Below, in pieces: positions 47,700 through 56,600 of a stretch of DNA of 64,000 bases (positions are counted from its first letter, which is position 1; every line of letters begins with the position of its first letter). Under the pieces are notes generated by a model. The model made no database searches and had not been told where the DNA came from. It was given only the letters and a program-made list of their open reading frames with translations. The translations under genes were made by a program, and so were the position numbers. The stretch covers positions 124,001-188,000 of the forward strand of contig NZ_JACCHP010000011.1 in NCBI RefSeq assembly GCF_016031625.1, read 5' to 3'. Source of the stretch: Bradyrhizobium agreste (GTDB taxonomy: Bacteria > Pseudomonadota > Alphaproteobacteria > Rhizobiales > Xanthobacteraceae).

Positions 47700-48058
47700 C
47701 AGCGGGCAGGCCTCCTGGGCTTTGGCGAGCAGCACGATTGCAAAGTCTCGACAACGGGCTCGCAAACTTCGGGCCGTCCACCGCAGCAATCGCGCAGCAG
47801 GAAGACCGCGACGTCGCGAAATTCGCCGAGATTTGCGCGGTAGACGATCGAGCGGCTCTGCCGCTCGGAAGACACGAGGCGCACGCGGCTCAGAATCGAC
47901 AGATGCGCCGACAGCGTGTTTTGCGGGACTTCCAAGAGGCGCGCGAGGTCGCCGGCCGCAAGACCTTCAGGTTCGTGCCTGACCAGCGTCCGGAACGCCT
48001 CCAGACGGGTCGGTTGAGACAGCGCGGCGAGCGCCAGGACGGCTTGCTCTGTTTCCAT
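47699..48058 (-). CDS. arsR: ArsR-family arsenic-responsive repressor
   Basis: 119-residue winged-helix repressor: AALSQPTRLEAFRTLVRHEP, recognition helix VPQNTLSAHLSILSRVRLV, wing SSERQSRSIVYRA. Candidate As(III)-binding thiols are Cys91, Cys92 and Cys99 (LLRDCCGGRPEVCEP), with another pair at 109-110. This C-terminal CC-xn-C type resembles the Acidithiobacillus ArsR site. First gene of the arsR-aqpS-arsC operon, with a near-consensus promoter immediately before it. Confidence 0.94.
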   Translation of the reverse strand: METEQAVLALAALSQPTRLEAFRTLVRHEPEGLAAGDLARLLEVPQNTLSAHLSILSRVRLVSSERQSRSIVYRANLGEFRDVAVFLLRDCCGGRPEVCEPVVETLQSCCSPKPRRPAR

Positions 48059-48066
48059 GTATCCAG

Positions 48067-48095
48067 ATTTATGGAAATTATGGGCGCCGTGTCAA
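48067..48095 (-). promoter_or_regulatory. Near-consensus arsR promoter
   Basis: On the minus strand, TTGACA (48095-48090) and ATAAAT (48072-48067) are separated by exactly 17 nt. The predicted start is about 48060, only 1-3 nt before the arsR ATG (48058), so the message would be nearly leaderless. Confidence 0.75.
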
Positions 48096-48122
48096 CCTCC
48101 CGGCCAACGCGCGAGCTAGAAT

Positions 48123-48138
48123 TTCGAATATTCTAGAA
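48123..48138. promoter_or_regulatory. Putative ArsR operator, site 1
   Basis: TTCGAATATTCTAGAA lies between the divergent arsR genes. It matches site 2 (48517-48532) at 14 of 16 positions and is partly palindromic (TTC ... GAA). Confidence 0.55.
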
Positions 48139-48155
48139 ATAACGTTTGACAATCG

Positions 48156-48500
48156 ATGTGTACGGGGCACATCGTGGCGCGCATGAAGATCGACGACGCA
48201 GCGGCACGCCTGGAAGCCCTCGGAAATCGGACCCGCCTGCAGATTTACCGGGCCCTGGTCCGGGCCGGGCACGCGGGCATGCCGGTCGGCCGCCTGCAGG
48301 ACAAGCTGAAGATTCCGGCCTCGACGCTGTCACACCACATCAAGACCCTGGTCTCAGTCGGATTGGTCAGTCAGAGCAGGGAATCGACGACCCTGATCTG
48401 CCGCGCCAATTTCGATGCGATGCGCGGGCTGGTCGACTTCCTGGCCGCGGAGTGCTGTGCAGACGAAGTGGGATGCAAGGGTGCCCAGACGGCAGCCTGA
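48156..48500 (+). CDS. Second ArsR/SmtB-family repressor
   Basis: 114-residue winged-helix repressor (LEALGNRTRLQIYRALVRAG, recognition helix IPASTLSHHIKTLVSVGLV, wing QSRESTTLICRA). Cys100, Cys101 and Cys107 (AAECCADEVGCKG) have the CC-x5-C spacing of the As(III) site of Acidithiobacillus ArsR. It differs clearly from the first ArsR. A start at ATG 48183 (MKIDDAAARL) is equally possible, since TTGACA at 48146-48151 could place the transcript start after 48156. It leads the plus-strand flavoprotein/MFS genes. Confidence 0.92.
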   Translation: MCTGHIVARMKIDDAAARLEALGNRTRLQIYRALVRAGHAGMPVGRLQDKLKIPASTLSHHIKTLVSVGLVSQSRESTTLICRANFDAMRGLVDFLAAECCADEVGCKGAQTAA

Positions 48501-48516
48501 TTCATTTGGCTAATTA

Positions 48517-48532
48517 TTCGATAATTCTAGAA
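48517..48532. promoter_or_regulatory. Putative ArsR operator, site 2
   Basis: TTCGATAATTCTAGAA lies 15 bp before the flavoprotein start and differs from site 1 at two positions. The two near-identical sites flank the second arsR gene and suggest that one repressor controls both the divergent intergenic region and the flavoprotein gene. Confidence 0.55.
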
Positions 48533-48547
48533 GGATGGAGAATTCGA

Positions 48548-49909
48548 ATGGACAAGACCGTAGCCATCATCGGGGCAGGGCCGGTCGGCCTCGCAGCCGC
48601 CGCCCATGCGCTCGAACGCGGCATGTCCCCTGTCGTGCTCGAAGCCGGACCCGAGGCCGGGCACGCGGTGCGGCAATGGCAGCACGTCCAGCTCTTCTCG
48701 CCCTGGGAATACAATATCGACAAGGCCGCGGCGCGCCTGCTTGCGCCGACGGGATGGAATTCGCCGGACCCAGGCTCCTATCCGACCGGCGGCGAACTGA
48801 TCGATCGCTATCTCGCGCCGCTGGCAACGCGAACGCCATTGCGCGAGACGATCCGGACCTCGAGCCGCGTCACGGCAATCAGCCGCGCCGGCTTCGACAA
48901 GGCCAAGACGAAGGGGCGGGGCCAAGCACCGTTCGAAATCCGCTACCAGAACGGCAAAGGCGACGAGGTGCTGCGCGCCGATGCCGTCATCGACATCTCC
49001 GGCACGTGGTTCTCGCCCAATCCCGCCGGCAGCAACGGTCTGCCGGCGTTCGGCGAACGCGAATGCGCCGGTCGTATCGCCTATGGCATGCCGGCCGTGC
49101 GCGGCTCCGCTCGCGACAGATATGCGGGCAAGACCGTTGCCGTGCTCGGTGCGGGCCATTCCGCCCTGGGCACGCTGATTGATCTCGTAGAGCTCGCCGA
49201 GGAGGCGCCCGGCACCAGGCCCGTTTGGCTGTTGCGCGGCGACGATCCGGCAAAGGCCTTCGGCGGCGGCCGCAACGACAAGCTTGCCGCACGCGGCGAG
49301 CTGGGCGCAACCTTCGCCGCGCTCGTGACTGCCGGAAAGATCGCGGTCGAGACTGGCTTCGGTGTCACTCATATTTCGGAGCGCGAAGGCCGCCTCGGGA
49401 TTTCGGCAGGCGCCGGCTCTGCTGCGCGGAGTGTAGTTGCCGATGAGCTGGTGGTGTCGACCGGCTTCCGGCCCGATCTCTCGTTCCTGTCCGAGCTGCG
49501 GCTGCGGCTCGATCCGGCGATCGAGGCGCCCCTCGCGCTCGCGCCGCTCATCGACCCCAACGAGCATAGCTGCGGAACGGTGCGGCCGCACGGCGCGCGC
49601 GAGCTCGCGCATGATGAGCCGGGCTTCTATCTGGCCGGCATGAAATCCTACGGCCGGGCGCCGACCTTCCTGATGATGACCGGCTACGAGCAGGTCCGCT
49701 CGATCGTCGCCGACATCGCCGGCGACAAGAAGGCCGCGGCACGGGTCGAGCTCGTGCTGCCGGAGACCGGCGTCTGCACGCGCGGCAGCGTGGCGTCTGC
49801 CGGCGCAGCGGAATGCTGCGGCGGTCCGGCCAAGGCCGAACCCTCGGCCTGCTGTGCCGCCGATGAATCCGCCAGGAAAGCGGGCGGTGCGGGGTGCGGT
49901 TGCTCATGA
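48548..49909 (+). CDS. ArsO-like FAD-dependent oxidoreductase with Cys-rich tail
   Basis: 453-residue flavoprotein with two dinucleotide-binding motifs: FAD site GAGPVGLAAAAHALERG at the N-terminus and NAD(P)H site VLGAGHSALGTLIDL in the middle. DISGTWFSPNP and ELVVSTGFRPDLSFL fit a flavin monooxygenase-like fold. Proteins of this type (called ArsO) recur in ars operons, but their reaction is not established. The last 45 residues contain seven Cys (VCTRG, ECCGG, ACCAAD, GCGCS), a plausible As(III)- or metal-binding tail. It is preceded by the putative operator and followed by the MFS gene. Confidence 0.85.
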   Translation: MDKTVAIIGAGPVGLAAAAHALERGMSPVVLEAGPEAGHAVRQWQHVQLFSPWEYNIDKAAARLLAPTGWNSPDPGSYPTGGELIDRYLAPLATRTPLRETIRTSSRVTAISRAGFDKAKTKGRGQAPFEIRYQNGKGDEVLRADAVIDISGTWFSPNPAGSNGLPAFGERECAGRIAYGMPAVRGSARDRYAGKTVAVLGAGHSALGTLIDLVELAEEAPGTRPVWLLRGDDPAKAFGGGRNDKLAARGELGATFAALVTAGKIAVETGFGVTHISEREGRLGISAGAGSAARSVVADELVVSTGFRPDLSFLSELRLRLDPAIEAPLALAPLIDPNEHSCGTVRPHGARELAHDEPGFYLAGMKSYGRAPTFLMMTGYEQVRSIVADIAGDKKAAARVELVLPETGVCTRGSVASAGAAECCGGPAKAEPSACCAADESARKAGGAGCGCS

Positions 49910-49948
49910 GCCGAGGCGGCGAGACGATGGGAGGAGAACATTCGTAGC

Positions 49949-51163
49949 TTGCGCGGCTGGCCGCTGATTGCGGTGATGTGTATCGGCCAGCTCGGCAATC
50001 TGCTGCCGCACGTGACCTTGTCCGCGAATCTGGCCCAGCATCTGATGCCGGCGTGGGGGTTGTCGGCCGCCGAGGGCGGGATGATGGCGAGCGGCTACGC
50101 GTTTGGTTACATGCTCGCGGTGCCCGTGCTCACGACGCTGACTGATCGCATCGACGCACGGCTCGTGCTTCTGGGCGGCTCTGTCGTCAGCGGACTCGCG
50201 ACCGTCGCGTTTGGCATCTTCGCGCAGGGCTTCTGGTCGGGGACGATCATCTGGTCGATTGCCGGACTTGGGTTTGCCGGTGCCTACATGCCGGGACTGA
50301 AGGCACTGACGGACCGGTTGCCCGCCGGCGACACCTCGCGGGCGGTCACGCTCTACACGTCGAGCTTCTCGGTGGGCGTCGGACTGTCGTTCCTGATTGC
50401 GCAAGTCCTTGCCGACGGGTGGGGATGGCGGACCGCGTTTTACGTGACCGGCATCGGTCCCGTCGCGATGGTGGTCGCTTGTCTTTTGATCGAGCGGCGC
50501 AGCGCCGCTCCAAGGGCAGGACGCCTTTTGAACTTTGCGCCCGTTTTCGCCAACCGCGAGGCACTCGGTTACATCTTCGGCTACGGCGCGCACTGCTTCG
50601 AGCTCTATGGCATTCGCACCTGGCTGGTCGGCTTCTGGACCTACGTCGTGGCGCATCAGGGCGTGCCCTCGTGGCTGAGCCCGGTCGTGATGAGCTTCTG
50701 TTTTGCAGTGATCTCCATGCCGGCCAGCATCCTCGGCAACGAGGCCGCACTGAAGTTCGGGCGACATCGGGCCATCACGGTGGTGATGATCGCCTCGGCC
50801 TGTGTTGCGCTCGTCATCGGCCTGAATGCGGCGGCTCCGGCATGGGTGCTGGCGCTGCTGCTGATGATCTATGGCCTCACGGTGCCGGCGGATTCCGGTG
50901 CGTTGACGGCCGGCATGTCGGCTGCAGCCGTCTTCGAGCATCGCGGAGCGACTCTGGCCCTGCATTCGACCGTCGGATTCGGCCTGTCGGCGATCGGAGC
51001 CTGGGGAACCGGGGTTGCCCTCGATGCCGCTGGCGGTCCTCAGAGTGCGGAGGGCTGGTTGCTGGTCTTCATCGTGCTCGCGGCCGGAATCGCACTCGGC
51101 CCGCTCGCGTTGCTATGGTCGCGAACGGCTCGGTCCGACGAACTGGTATCTAGGTCGCAATAG
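49949..51163 (+). CDS. MFS transporter of the arsenic island
   Basis: 404-residue, 12-helix major facilitator. The A-like loop motif after helix 2 reads LTDRIDARLVLLGGSV. GLGFAGAYMPGLKALTDRLP and SSFSVGVGLSFLIAQVLAD follow. Position suggests export of an arsenical or a related compound. ArsJ is unlikely because no glyceraldehyde-3-phosphate dehydrogenase gene is adjacent; an ArsK-like role is possible but unproven. Start: GGGAGGAG at 49929-49936 is 12 nt from TTG 49949, longer than usual, while an ATT codon (49940) is too close. Translation initiation is thus probably inefficient. Confidence 0.85.
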   Translation: MRGWPLIAVMCIGQLGNLLPHVTLSANLAQHLMPAWGLSAAEGGMMASGYAFGYMLAVPVLTTLTDRIDARLVLLGGSVVSGLATVAFGIFAQGFWSGTIIWSIAGLGFAGAYMPGLKALTDRLPAGDTSRAVTLYTSSFSVGVGLSFLIAQVLADGWGWRTAFYVTGIGPVAMVVACLLIERRSAAPRAGRLLNFAPVFANREALGYIFGYGAHCFELYGIRTWLVGFWTYVVAHQGVPSWLSPVVMSFCFAVISMPASILGNEAALKFGRHRAITVVMIASACVALVIGLNAAAPAWVLALLLMIYGLTVPADSGALTAGMSAAAVFEHRGATLALHSTVGFGLSAIGAWGTGVALDAAGGPQSAEGWLLVFIVLAAGIALGPLALLWSRTARSDELVSRSQ

Positions 51164-51219
51164 GCGAGGCAGGATGCGGGCGTCCGGCCTGACAGCATCA
51201 GAGCCTTGCTCACGAATGC

Positions 51220-51260
51220 TTGACCCGGATCAAGGAATGCTTTCGGCCGCAGACTATGTT
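51220..51260 (+). promoter_or_regulatory. FNR/FixK-type box with class II promoter geometry
   Basis: TTGACCCGGATCAA (51220-51233) fits the FNR/FixK anaerobox pattern TTGA-N6-TCAA. A -10-like TATGTT lies at 51255-51260. The box centre is 31 bp from the -10 centre, placing it at about -41 of a start near 51267, as for FNR/FixK class II activation. The next gene starts at 51314. Confidence 0.65.
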
Positions 51261-51279
51261 ACTCAGGCCGCGTTGCGGT

Positions 51280-51301
51280 TCCAAAAGGTATCCAAAAGGT
51301 A
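51280..51301 (+). repeat. 11-bp tandem direct repeat at a ribosome-binding site
   Basis: TCCAAAAGGTA occurs twice back to back (51280-51290, 51291-51301). The second AAGG lies about 14 nt before ATG 51314. Confidence 0.6.
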
Positions 51302-51313
51302 AATGCACGTCTG

Positions 51314-51676
51314 ATGCGGATCGTTCGGACCATCCTGGCATTCGCCATCGCCATATCCCTGGCGATGCTGCCGGCTGGCGCGTCCGCTTCCAGCCTCACG
51401 ATGTCGCCGGGTGACATGCAGGCGGCCATGCAGGTCGGCGGCGACGGCGATATGGCGATGGACGATTGTTGTCCCGACATGAAGGGAACGGGCTCCGACA
51501 GCGGCTACAAGTGCGGGATGGGCTTCTGCTGTGTGGGCGGCACCGTCGCACTGGCGGACTTTCGTCCCCTGGCTTTCGAGTTCATTGCCGTCGCGGCAGC
51601 GGAAACGGCTATTCCCGCCGATCAGGTCGTCGCCTCCCGTGGCGGCAGTCCTCCCTTCCGGCCTCCTCGAATCTGA
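51314..51676 (+). CDS. Exported Cys/Met-rich small protein of the copper island
   Basis: 120-residue protein with a signal peptide (TILAFAIAISLAMLPAGASA). The mature part is Met-rich (MSPGDMQAAMQVGGDGDMAM) and carries three Cys sites (DDCCPDM, KCGM, FCCVGG), so it may bind soft metals such as Cu(I) in the periplasm. It resembles small exported proteins (DUF2946-like) that precede copper-efflux operons, but I do not recognise a defined family. First gene after the FNR-type box. An earlier ATG at 51303 meets a stop after three codons. Confidence 0.75.
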   Translation: MRIVRTILAFAIAISLAMLPAGASASSLTMSPGDMQAAMQVGGDGDMAMDDCCPDMKGTGSDSGYKCGMGFCCVGGTVALADFRPLAFEFIAVAAAETAIPADQVVASRGGSPPFRPPRI

Positions 51677-51773
51677 TCTCCCCAAAGATGCGCGCGGGCA
51701 CGCCCCGCGCGATGATGACTGATGTGCGCGTTGCATGCGTCACGGTCGAGATCAATTCATGAGGACAGTACAG

Positions 51774-52166
51774 ATGCTTTCCAAGTTCAGCACTGCGGCT
51801 GTTGCCGCCACCCTTTCGCTTGCCACTTCAGTCGCCCTGGCGGGCGCCGGCGATTACGCTTTCGAGCCGGTCAATCCCGAGATGAAGAAGGGCGACGACG
51901 TCACGCTCGCCGTTCGCCTGACCAACAAGCAGACCGGCAAGCCGGTGCCGGACGCCGTCATCTTCAAGACGCGCGTCGACATGGCGCCCGACGGCATGGC
52001 CGAGATGGAATCGGCGGTCGCGGCGCTGCCGTCCAGGGAGCCGGGCGTCTACGCCTTCAAGACGGACCTGCCGATGGCCGGCCGCTACCAGGTCACGCTC
52101 TCGGCGAAGGTGCAGGGCGAGCCTGAGACGGTCACCGGCAAGGTCATCGTCAAGGCGACCAAGTGA
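51774..52166 (+). CDS. FixH/YtkA-like periplasmic protein
   Basis: 130-residue exported protein: signal peptide (STAAVAATLSLATSVALA) and an immunoglobulin-like domain of the FixH/YtkA family (VTLAVRLTNKQTGKPVPDAVI, AMESA-type core, AGRYQVTLSAKVQGE). Such domains accompany copper-handling and cytochrome oxidase genes. ATG 51774 has GAGGA 8 nt upstream and is preferred over in-frame ATGs at 51735 and 51759. It lies between the Cys/Met-rich protein and cusB. Confidence 0.85.
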   Translation: MLSKFSTAAVAATLSLATSVALAGAGDYAFEPVNPEMKKGDDVTLAVRLTNKQTGKPVPDAVIFKTRVDMAPDGMAEMESAVAALPSREPGVYAFKTDLPMAGRYQVTLSAKVQGEPETVTGKVIVKATK

Positions 52167-52247
52167 GCTTTCGGGCGCCGCCGGATGGCGCCCGAACTTC
52201 TCTTTCCCATTCACATGGACGCGCGCTCCGCGCGCGCGAATACAACC

Positions 52248-53666
52248 ATGAAGACGTTGCGTCTCTTGACGACTCTCGCTCTCGGCGGTGGCCTCGCCCT
52301 TGGCGCCTACTGGTCCTCGAACGAGGGGCGCTGGTCCGTCCATGCCGAGGTGACCCCGGCTGCGGCGCCAGCGGGGACTCCGCTCTACTACCGCGATCCC
52401 AGCGGTGCGCCGCTTTGGTCCGCCGGTCCGAAGAAGGATGACCGCGGGCGGGACTATCTGCCGGTCTACGATGACGACAAGGCCGCCCAGGCAGAGCCGA
52501 AGCCACCGCAGGCGGCTTCATCGCGAAAAATCCTCTACTATCGCAATCCGATGGGCTTGCCCGACACCTCGCCGGTGCCGAAGAAGGACCCGATGGGGAT
52601 GAACTATATCCCCGTCTACGAAGGCGACGACGTCGATGACGGCACAGTGAAGCTCTCGCCCGGCAAGATCCAGCGCAGCGGCGTGAAGTCCGAGCCGGTC
52701 GCGCGGCGACCTGTCCGGGTCCTGGTCAAGGCGCCCGGCACGATCCAATTGGACGAGCGCCGCGTCTCGGTGATCGCGATGCGCGCCGAGAGCTTCGTGC
52801 AGAAGATCGCGGACGTCACCACCGGCTCCCGCGTGAAGGCGGGCCAGCCGCTGATGGAGATCTACAGTTCGGCGGTCGCCTCCGCGGCGGCCGAATATCT
52901 CGCGACCATCACCTCCAAGACCGTCGGCGGTGTCGAGATCTACGGCCGCGGCTCGCGGCAACGGCTGATCAATCTCGACGTCCCCGAGCGGGTGATCGCC
53001 GAGATGGAGAGAACGCATGTCGCGCCCGTCACCATCCACTGGTCGGCGCCGCGCGACGGGATCGTGCTCGAGCGCAACGCGATCGAAGGCATGCGCGCCA
53101 ATCCCGGCGACGTGCTGTTCCGCATCGCCGACACCTCGCTGGTCTGGGCGCTGGTCGACGTCGCCGAGCGCGATCTCGGCAACATCGCGGTCGGGCAGTC
53201 CGTTGCGGTGCGCGCGCGCAGCTTTCCCGGCCGAAGCTTCACCGGCAGGATCGCGGTGATCTATCCGCAGGTGAACCGCGAAACCCGGACGGTTCGCGTC
53301 CGCATCGAGCTCGCCAATCCCGACGCGATGCTGCTGCCGGACATGTATGTCGATGCCGACGTCGACACGGCGGATGGCGCGCCCGTCCTGGCGATCCAGG
53401 ACAGCGCGGTGCTCGACACCGGCACGCGGCAGGCGGTCCTCGTCGACAAGGGGGACGGGCGCTTCGAGCCGCGCGAGGTGAAGCTCGGCCGGCGCGGCGG
53501 CGGCTTGATCGAGGTGCGGGACGGCCTTGCCGAAGGCGAAGCGGTGGTCACATCCGCCAACTTCCTGATCGATGCGGAAAGCAATTTGAAGGCCGCGCTG
53601 AAAAGCTTTGCCGAGGCTGCGCCTCAAGCCTCCGACGCGGGCCATGCGACGGGAGAGCACAAATGA
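52248..53666 (+). CDS. cusB: CusB-like periplasmic adaptor of a heavy-metal RND pump
   Basis: 472-residue membrane-fusion protein linking the inner-membrane pump to an outer-membrane channel. The N-terminal anchor/signal (LRLLTTLALGGGLALGAYW) is followed by two heavy-metal-binding modules, LYYRDPSGAP (about 46, degenerate, no Met pair) and LYYRNPMGLP with KKDPMGMNYIPVY (about 96-120, complete). The lipoyl/barrel core of the MFP family then follows (GTIQLDERRVSVIAMRAESFVQKI, VWALVDVAERDLGNIAVGQ). It overlaps cusA by 4 nt. Confidence 0.94.
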   Translation: MKTLRLLTTLALGGGLALGAYWSSNEGRWSVHAEVTPAAAPAGTPLYYRDPSGAPLWSAGPKKDDRGRDYLPVYDDDKAAQAEPKPPQAASSRKILYYRNPMGLPDTSPVPKKDPMGMNYIPVYEGDDVDDGTVKLSPGKIQRSGVKSEPVARRPVRVLVKAPGTIQLDERRVSVIAMRAESFVQKIADVTTGSRVKAGQPLMEIYSSAVASAAAEYLATITSKTVGGVEIYGRGSRQRLINLDVPERVIAEMERTHVAPVTIHWSAPRDGIVLERNAIEGMRANPGDVLFRIADTSLVWALVDVAERDLGNIAVGQSVAVRARSFPGRSFTGRIAVIYPQVNRETRTVRVRIELANPDAMLLPDMYVDADVDTADGAPVLAIQDSAVLDTGTRQAVLVDKGDGRFEPREVKLGRRGGGLIEVRDGLAEGEAVVTSANFLIDAESNLKAALKSFAEAAPQASDAGHATGEHK

Positions 53667-56600
53667 TCGCCCGCATCATCGCCTGGTCGGCCCGCAACCT
53701 GCTGCTGGTGCTGTTCGGCACCGGCTTTGCGGCCGCCGCCGGCCTCTACGCGCTGCTCCATTTGCCGCTGGATGCGATCCCCGACCTCTCCGACACCCAG
53801 GTCATCGTCTACACCGAATATCCCGGCCAGGCGCCGCAGGTGATCGAGGACCAGGTCACCTATCCCCTGACGACGGCGATGCTGACCGTGCCGAAATCGA
53901 AGGTGGTGCGCGGCTTCTCCTTCTTCGGCGTGTCGTTCGTCTACGTGATCTTCGAGGACGGCACCGACATCTATTGGGCGCGCTCGCGCGTGATGGAGTT
54001 CCTGAACAGCGCCACGTCGCGGCTTCCCGCCGGCGTCACCCCGACCATCGGGCCCGATGCGACCGGCGTCGGCTGGGTCTACCAATACGCCGTGATGTCG
54101 AAAGAATTGAACCTCGCCGACACGCGCACCATCCAGGACTGGAATCTGAAGTTCGCGCTGGCCAAGGCCGAAGGCGTCGCGGAAGTCGCCAGCATCGGCG
54201 GCTTCGTCAAGCAGTACAACGTGGTGCTCGACCCGCAGCGCATGCGCGACCGCGGTATCAGCATGCAGAAGATCCGCGAGGCGATCCGCGCCAGCAACGC
54301 CGACGTCGGCGGCCGCACGGTCGAGCTGTCGGAGTTCGAATACGTCATTCGCGGCAAGGGCTACATCAAGAGCATCAACGATCTCGGCAACATCGTCCTG
54401 AAGACGAGCAACGGCACGCCGGTGCTGCTGCGGGACGTCGCCAATGTCGAGCTCGGACCCGACGAGCGGCGCGGCATTGCCGAGCTGAACGGCGAGGGCG
54501 AGGTCGCGAGCGGCATCGTGCTGCAGCGCTTCGGCGTCAACGCGCTCGATGTCATCGAAAACGTCAGGAAGCGCTTCAAGGAGATCGCGAGCAGCCTGCC
54601 GAAATCGGTCGAGATCGTCCCGGTCTACGACCGCTCGGGCCTGATCTATGCGGCGATCGACACGCTCAAGCACACCTTGTTCGAGGAGAGCATCGTGGTC
54701 GCGCTCGTCTGCATCGTGTTCCTGCTCCATGTCCGCAGCGCGCTGGTCGCGATCCTGATGCTGCCGGTCGGCGTGCTGATGGCGTTCGGCGCGATGAAGC
54801 TGCTGGGCCTGGGATCGAACATCATGAGCCTCGGCGGCATCGCGATCGCGATCGGCGCCATGGTGGATGCCGCGATCGTCATGATCGAGAACGCGCACAA
54901 GCACCTCGAGCGCGCCGAGCCCGGTCGGTCGCGCGTCCAGATCCTGATCGACGCGGCATCCGAGGTCGGCCCGGCGCTGTTCTTCAGCCTGCTCATCATC
55001 ACCGTCTCGTTCATGCCGATCTTCACGCTGGAATCGCAGGAGGGGCGGCTGTTCAGCCCGCTGGCGTTCACGAAGACCTTCGCGATGGCGGCCGCGGCCC
55101 TCTTGTCCGTCACCCTGGTCCCGGCCCTGATGGTGATCTTCGTCCGCGGCAGGATCGTGCCGGAGAGCAGGAACGTCATCAACCGCTTCCTGATTTTTAT
55201 CTACCGCCCGGTCATCAAGGGCGTGCTGCGCGCCAAGACGCTGGTGATCCTGGCCTCGCTGGTCGTGCTCGCCGTCACGATCTGGCCGGCGCGGCAGCTC
55301 GGCACCGAGTTCATGCCGACGCTGAACGAGGGTACGCTGCTCTACATGCCGACCACGCTCCCCGGCATCTCGGTGACCAAGGCGGCCGAGCTGATGCAGA
55401 CGCAAGACCGCATCATCAAATCGTTCCCGGAGGTCTTGTCGGTCTACGGCAAGGCGGGACGGGCGGCGACCGCGACCGATCCGGCGCCGACCGAGATGTT
55501 CGAGACGGTGGTCAGCCTGAAGCCGAAGGAGTTTTGGCGCCCCGGCGTCACCATCGACAGCCTGATCGCGGAGATGGACAAGGCGCTGCAATTTCCAGGC
55601 GTCTCCAACGCCTGGACCATGCCGATCAAGGCGCGCATCGACATGCTGTCCACCGGCATCCGCACCCCCGTCGGCGTCAAGGTGATGGGCACCGATCTCG
55701 TCGAGATCGACCGGCTGGCGAAGCAGGTCGAACGCGTGATCAAGACGGTCCCGGGCACCGCATCGGCCTATGCCGAGCGCGGCATCGGCGGCTACTATCT
55801 CGAGATCGTCCCGGATCGCGCGGCGCTCGCCCGCTATGGCATCCTGATCCAGGACGTTCAGGACACCATCGCGGCCGCGCTCGGCGGTCAGACGGTCACC
55901 ACGACGGTGGAGGGGCGGCAGCGGTTCACGGTGAACATGCGCTATCCGCGCGACCTGCGCGACAATCCCAAGGCGATCGCCAGCGATATCCTGGTGCCGA
56001 TGCCCGCAGGCGGCGCGGTGCCGCTCGGCGAGATCGCGAAGGTCGAGCCGGCGCGGGGGCCGACCTCGATCCGGACCGAGAACGGCCAGCTCGCGACCTA
56101 CGTCTACGTCGATATCCGCGATCGCGACATCGGCAGCTACGTCGCCGATGCGCAACGCGCCGTGACTGACAGCATCCAGTTCCCGCCCGGATATTACGTG
56201 GTCTGGAGCGGCCAGTACGAATATCTGCAGCGCGCCGCGGCGCGCCTGAAGATCGTGGTGCCGGTGACGCTGACGATCATCTTCCTGCTGCTGTACCTGA
56301 ATTTCAGGGCCATGACCGAAACCTTGATCGTGATGCTGTCGCTGCCCTTCGCGCTGGTCGGCGGCATCTGGATGATGTGGGGGCTCGGCTTCAACCTGTC
56401 GGTCGCCGTCGCCGTCGGCTTCATTGCGCTCGCCGGCGTCGCCGCCGAGACCGGCGTCGTGATGCTGATCTATCTCGAGCATGCCCTGGCCGAGATGAAG
56501 ACGACGTGCAGCGCCGAGGGCCGGGGCTTCACCCGGCAGGATCTCCACGAGGCCATCATGGTGGGTGCGGTCGAGCGTGTCCGTCCCAAGATGATGACGG

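Noticed and set aside
49949..51163. Naming the MFS carrier ArsJ
   Set aside because: ArsJ works with an adjacent glyceraldehyde-3-phosphate dehydrogenase, which is absent here; the MFS family alone does not support the name.
53624..56548. 974-codon open frame antisense to cusA
   Set aside because: Its composition is Arg/Asp/His-rich with no recognisable domain and it mirrors the high-GC codon bias of cusA; a shadow frame.
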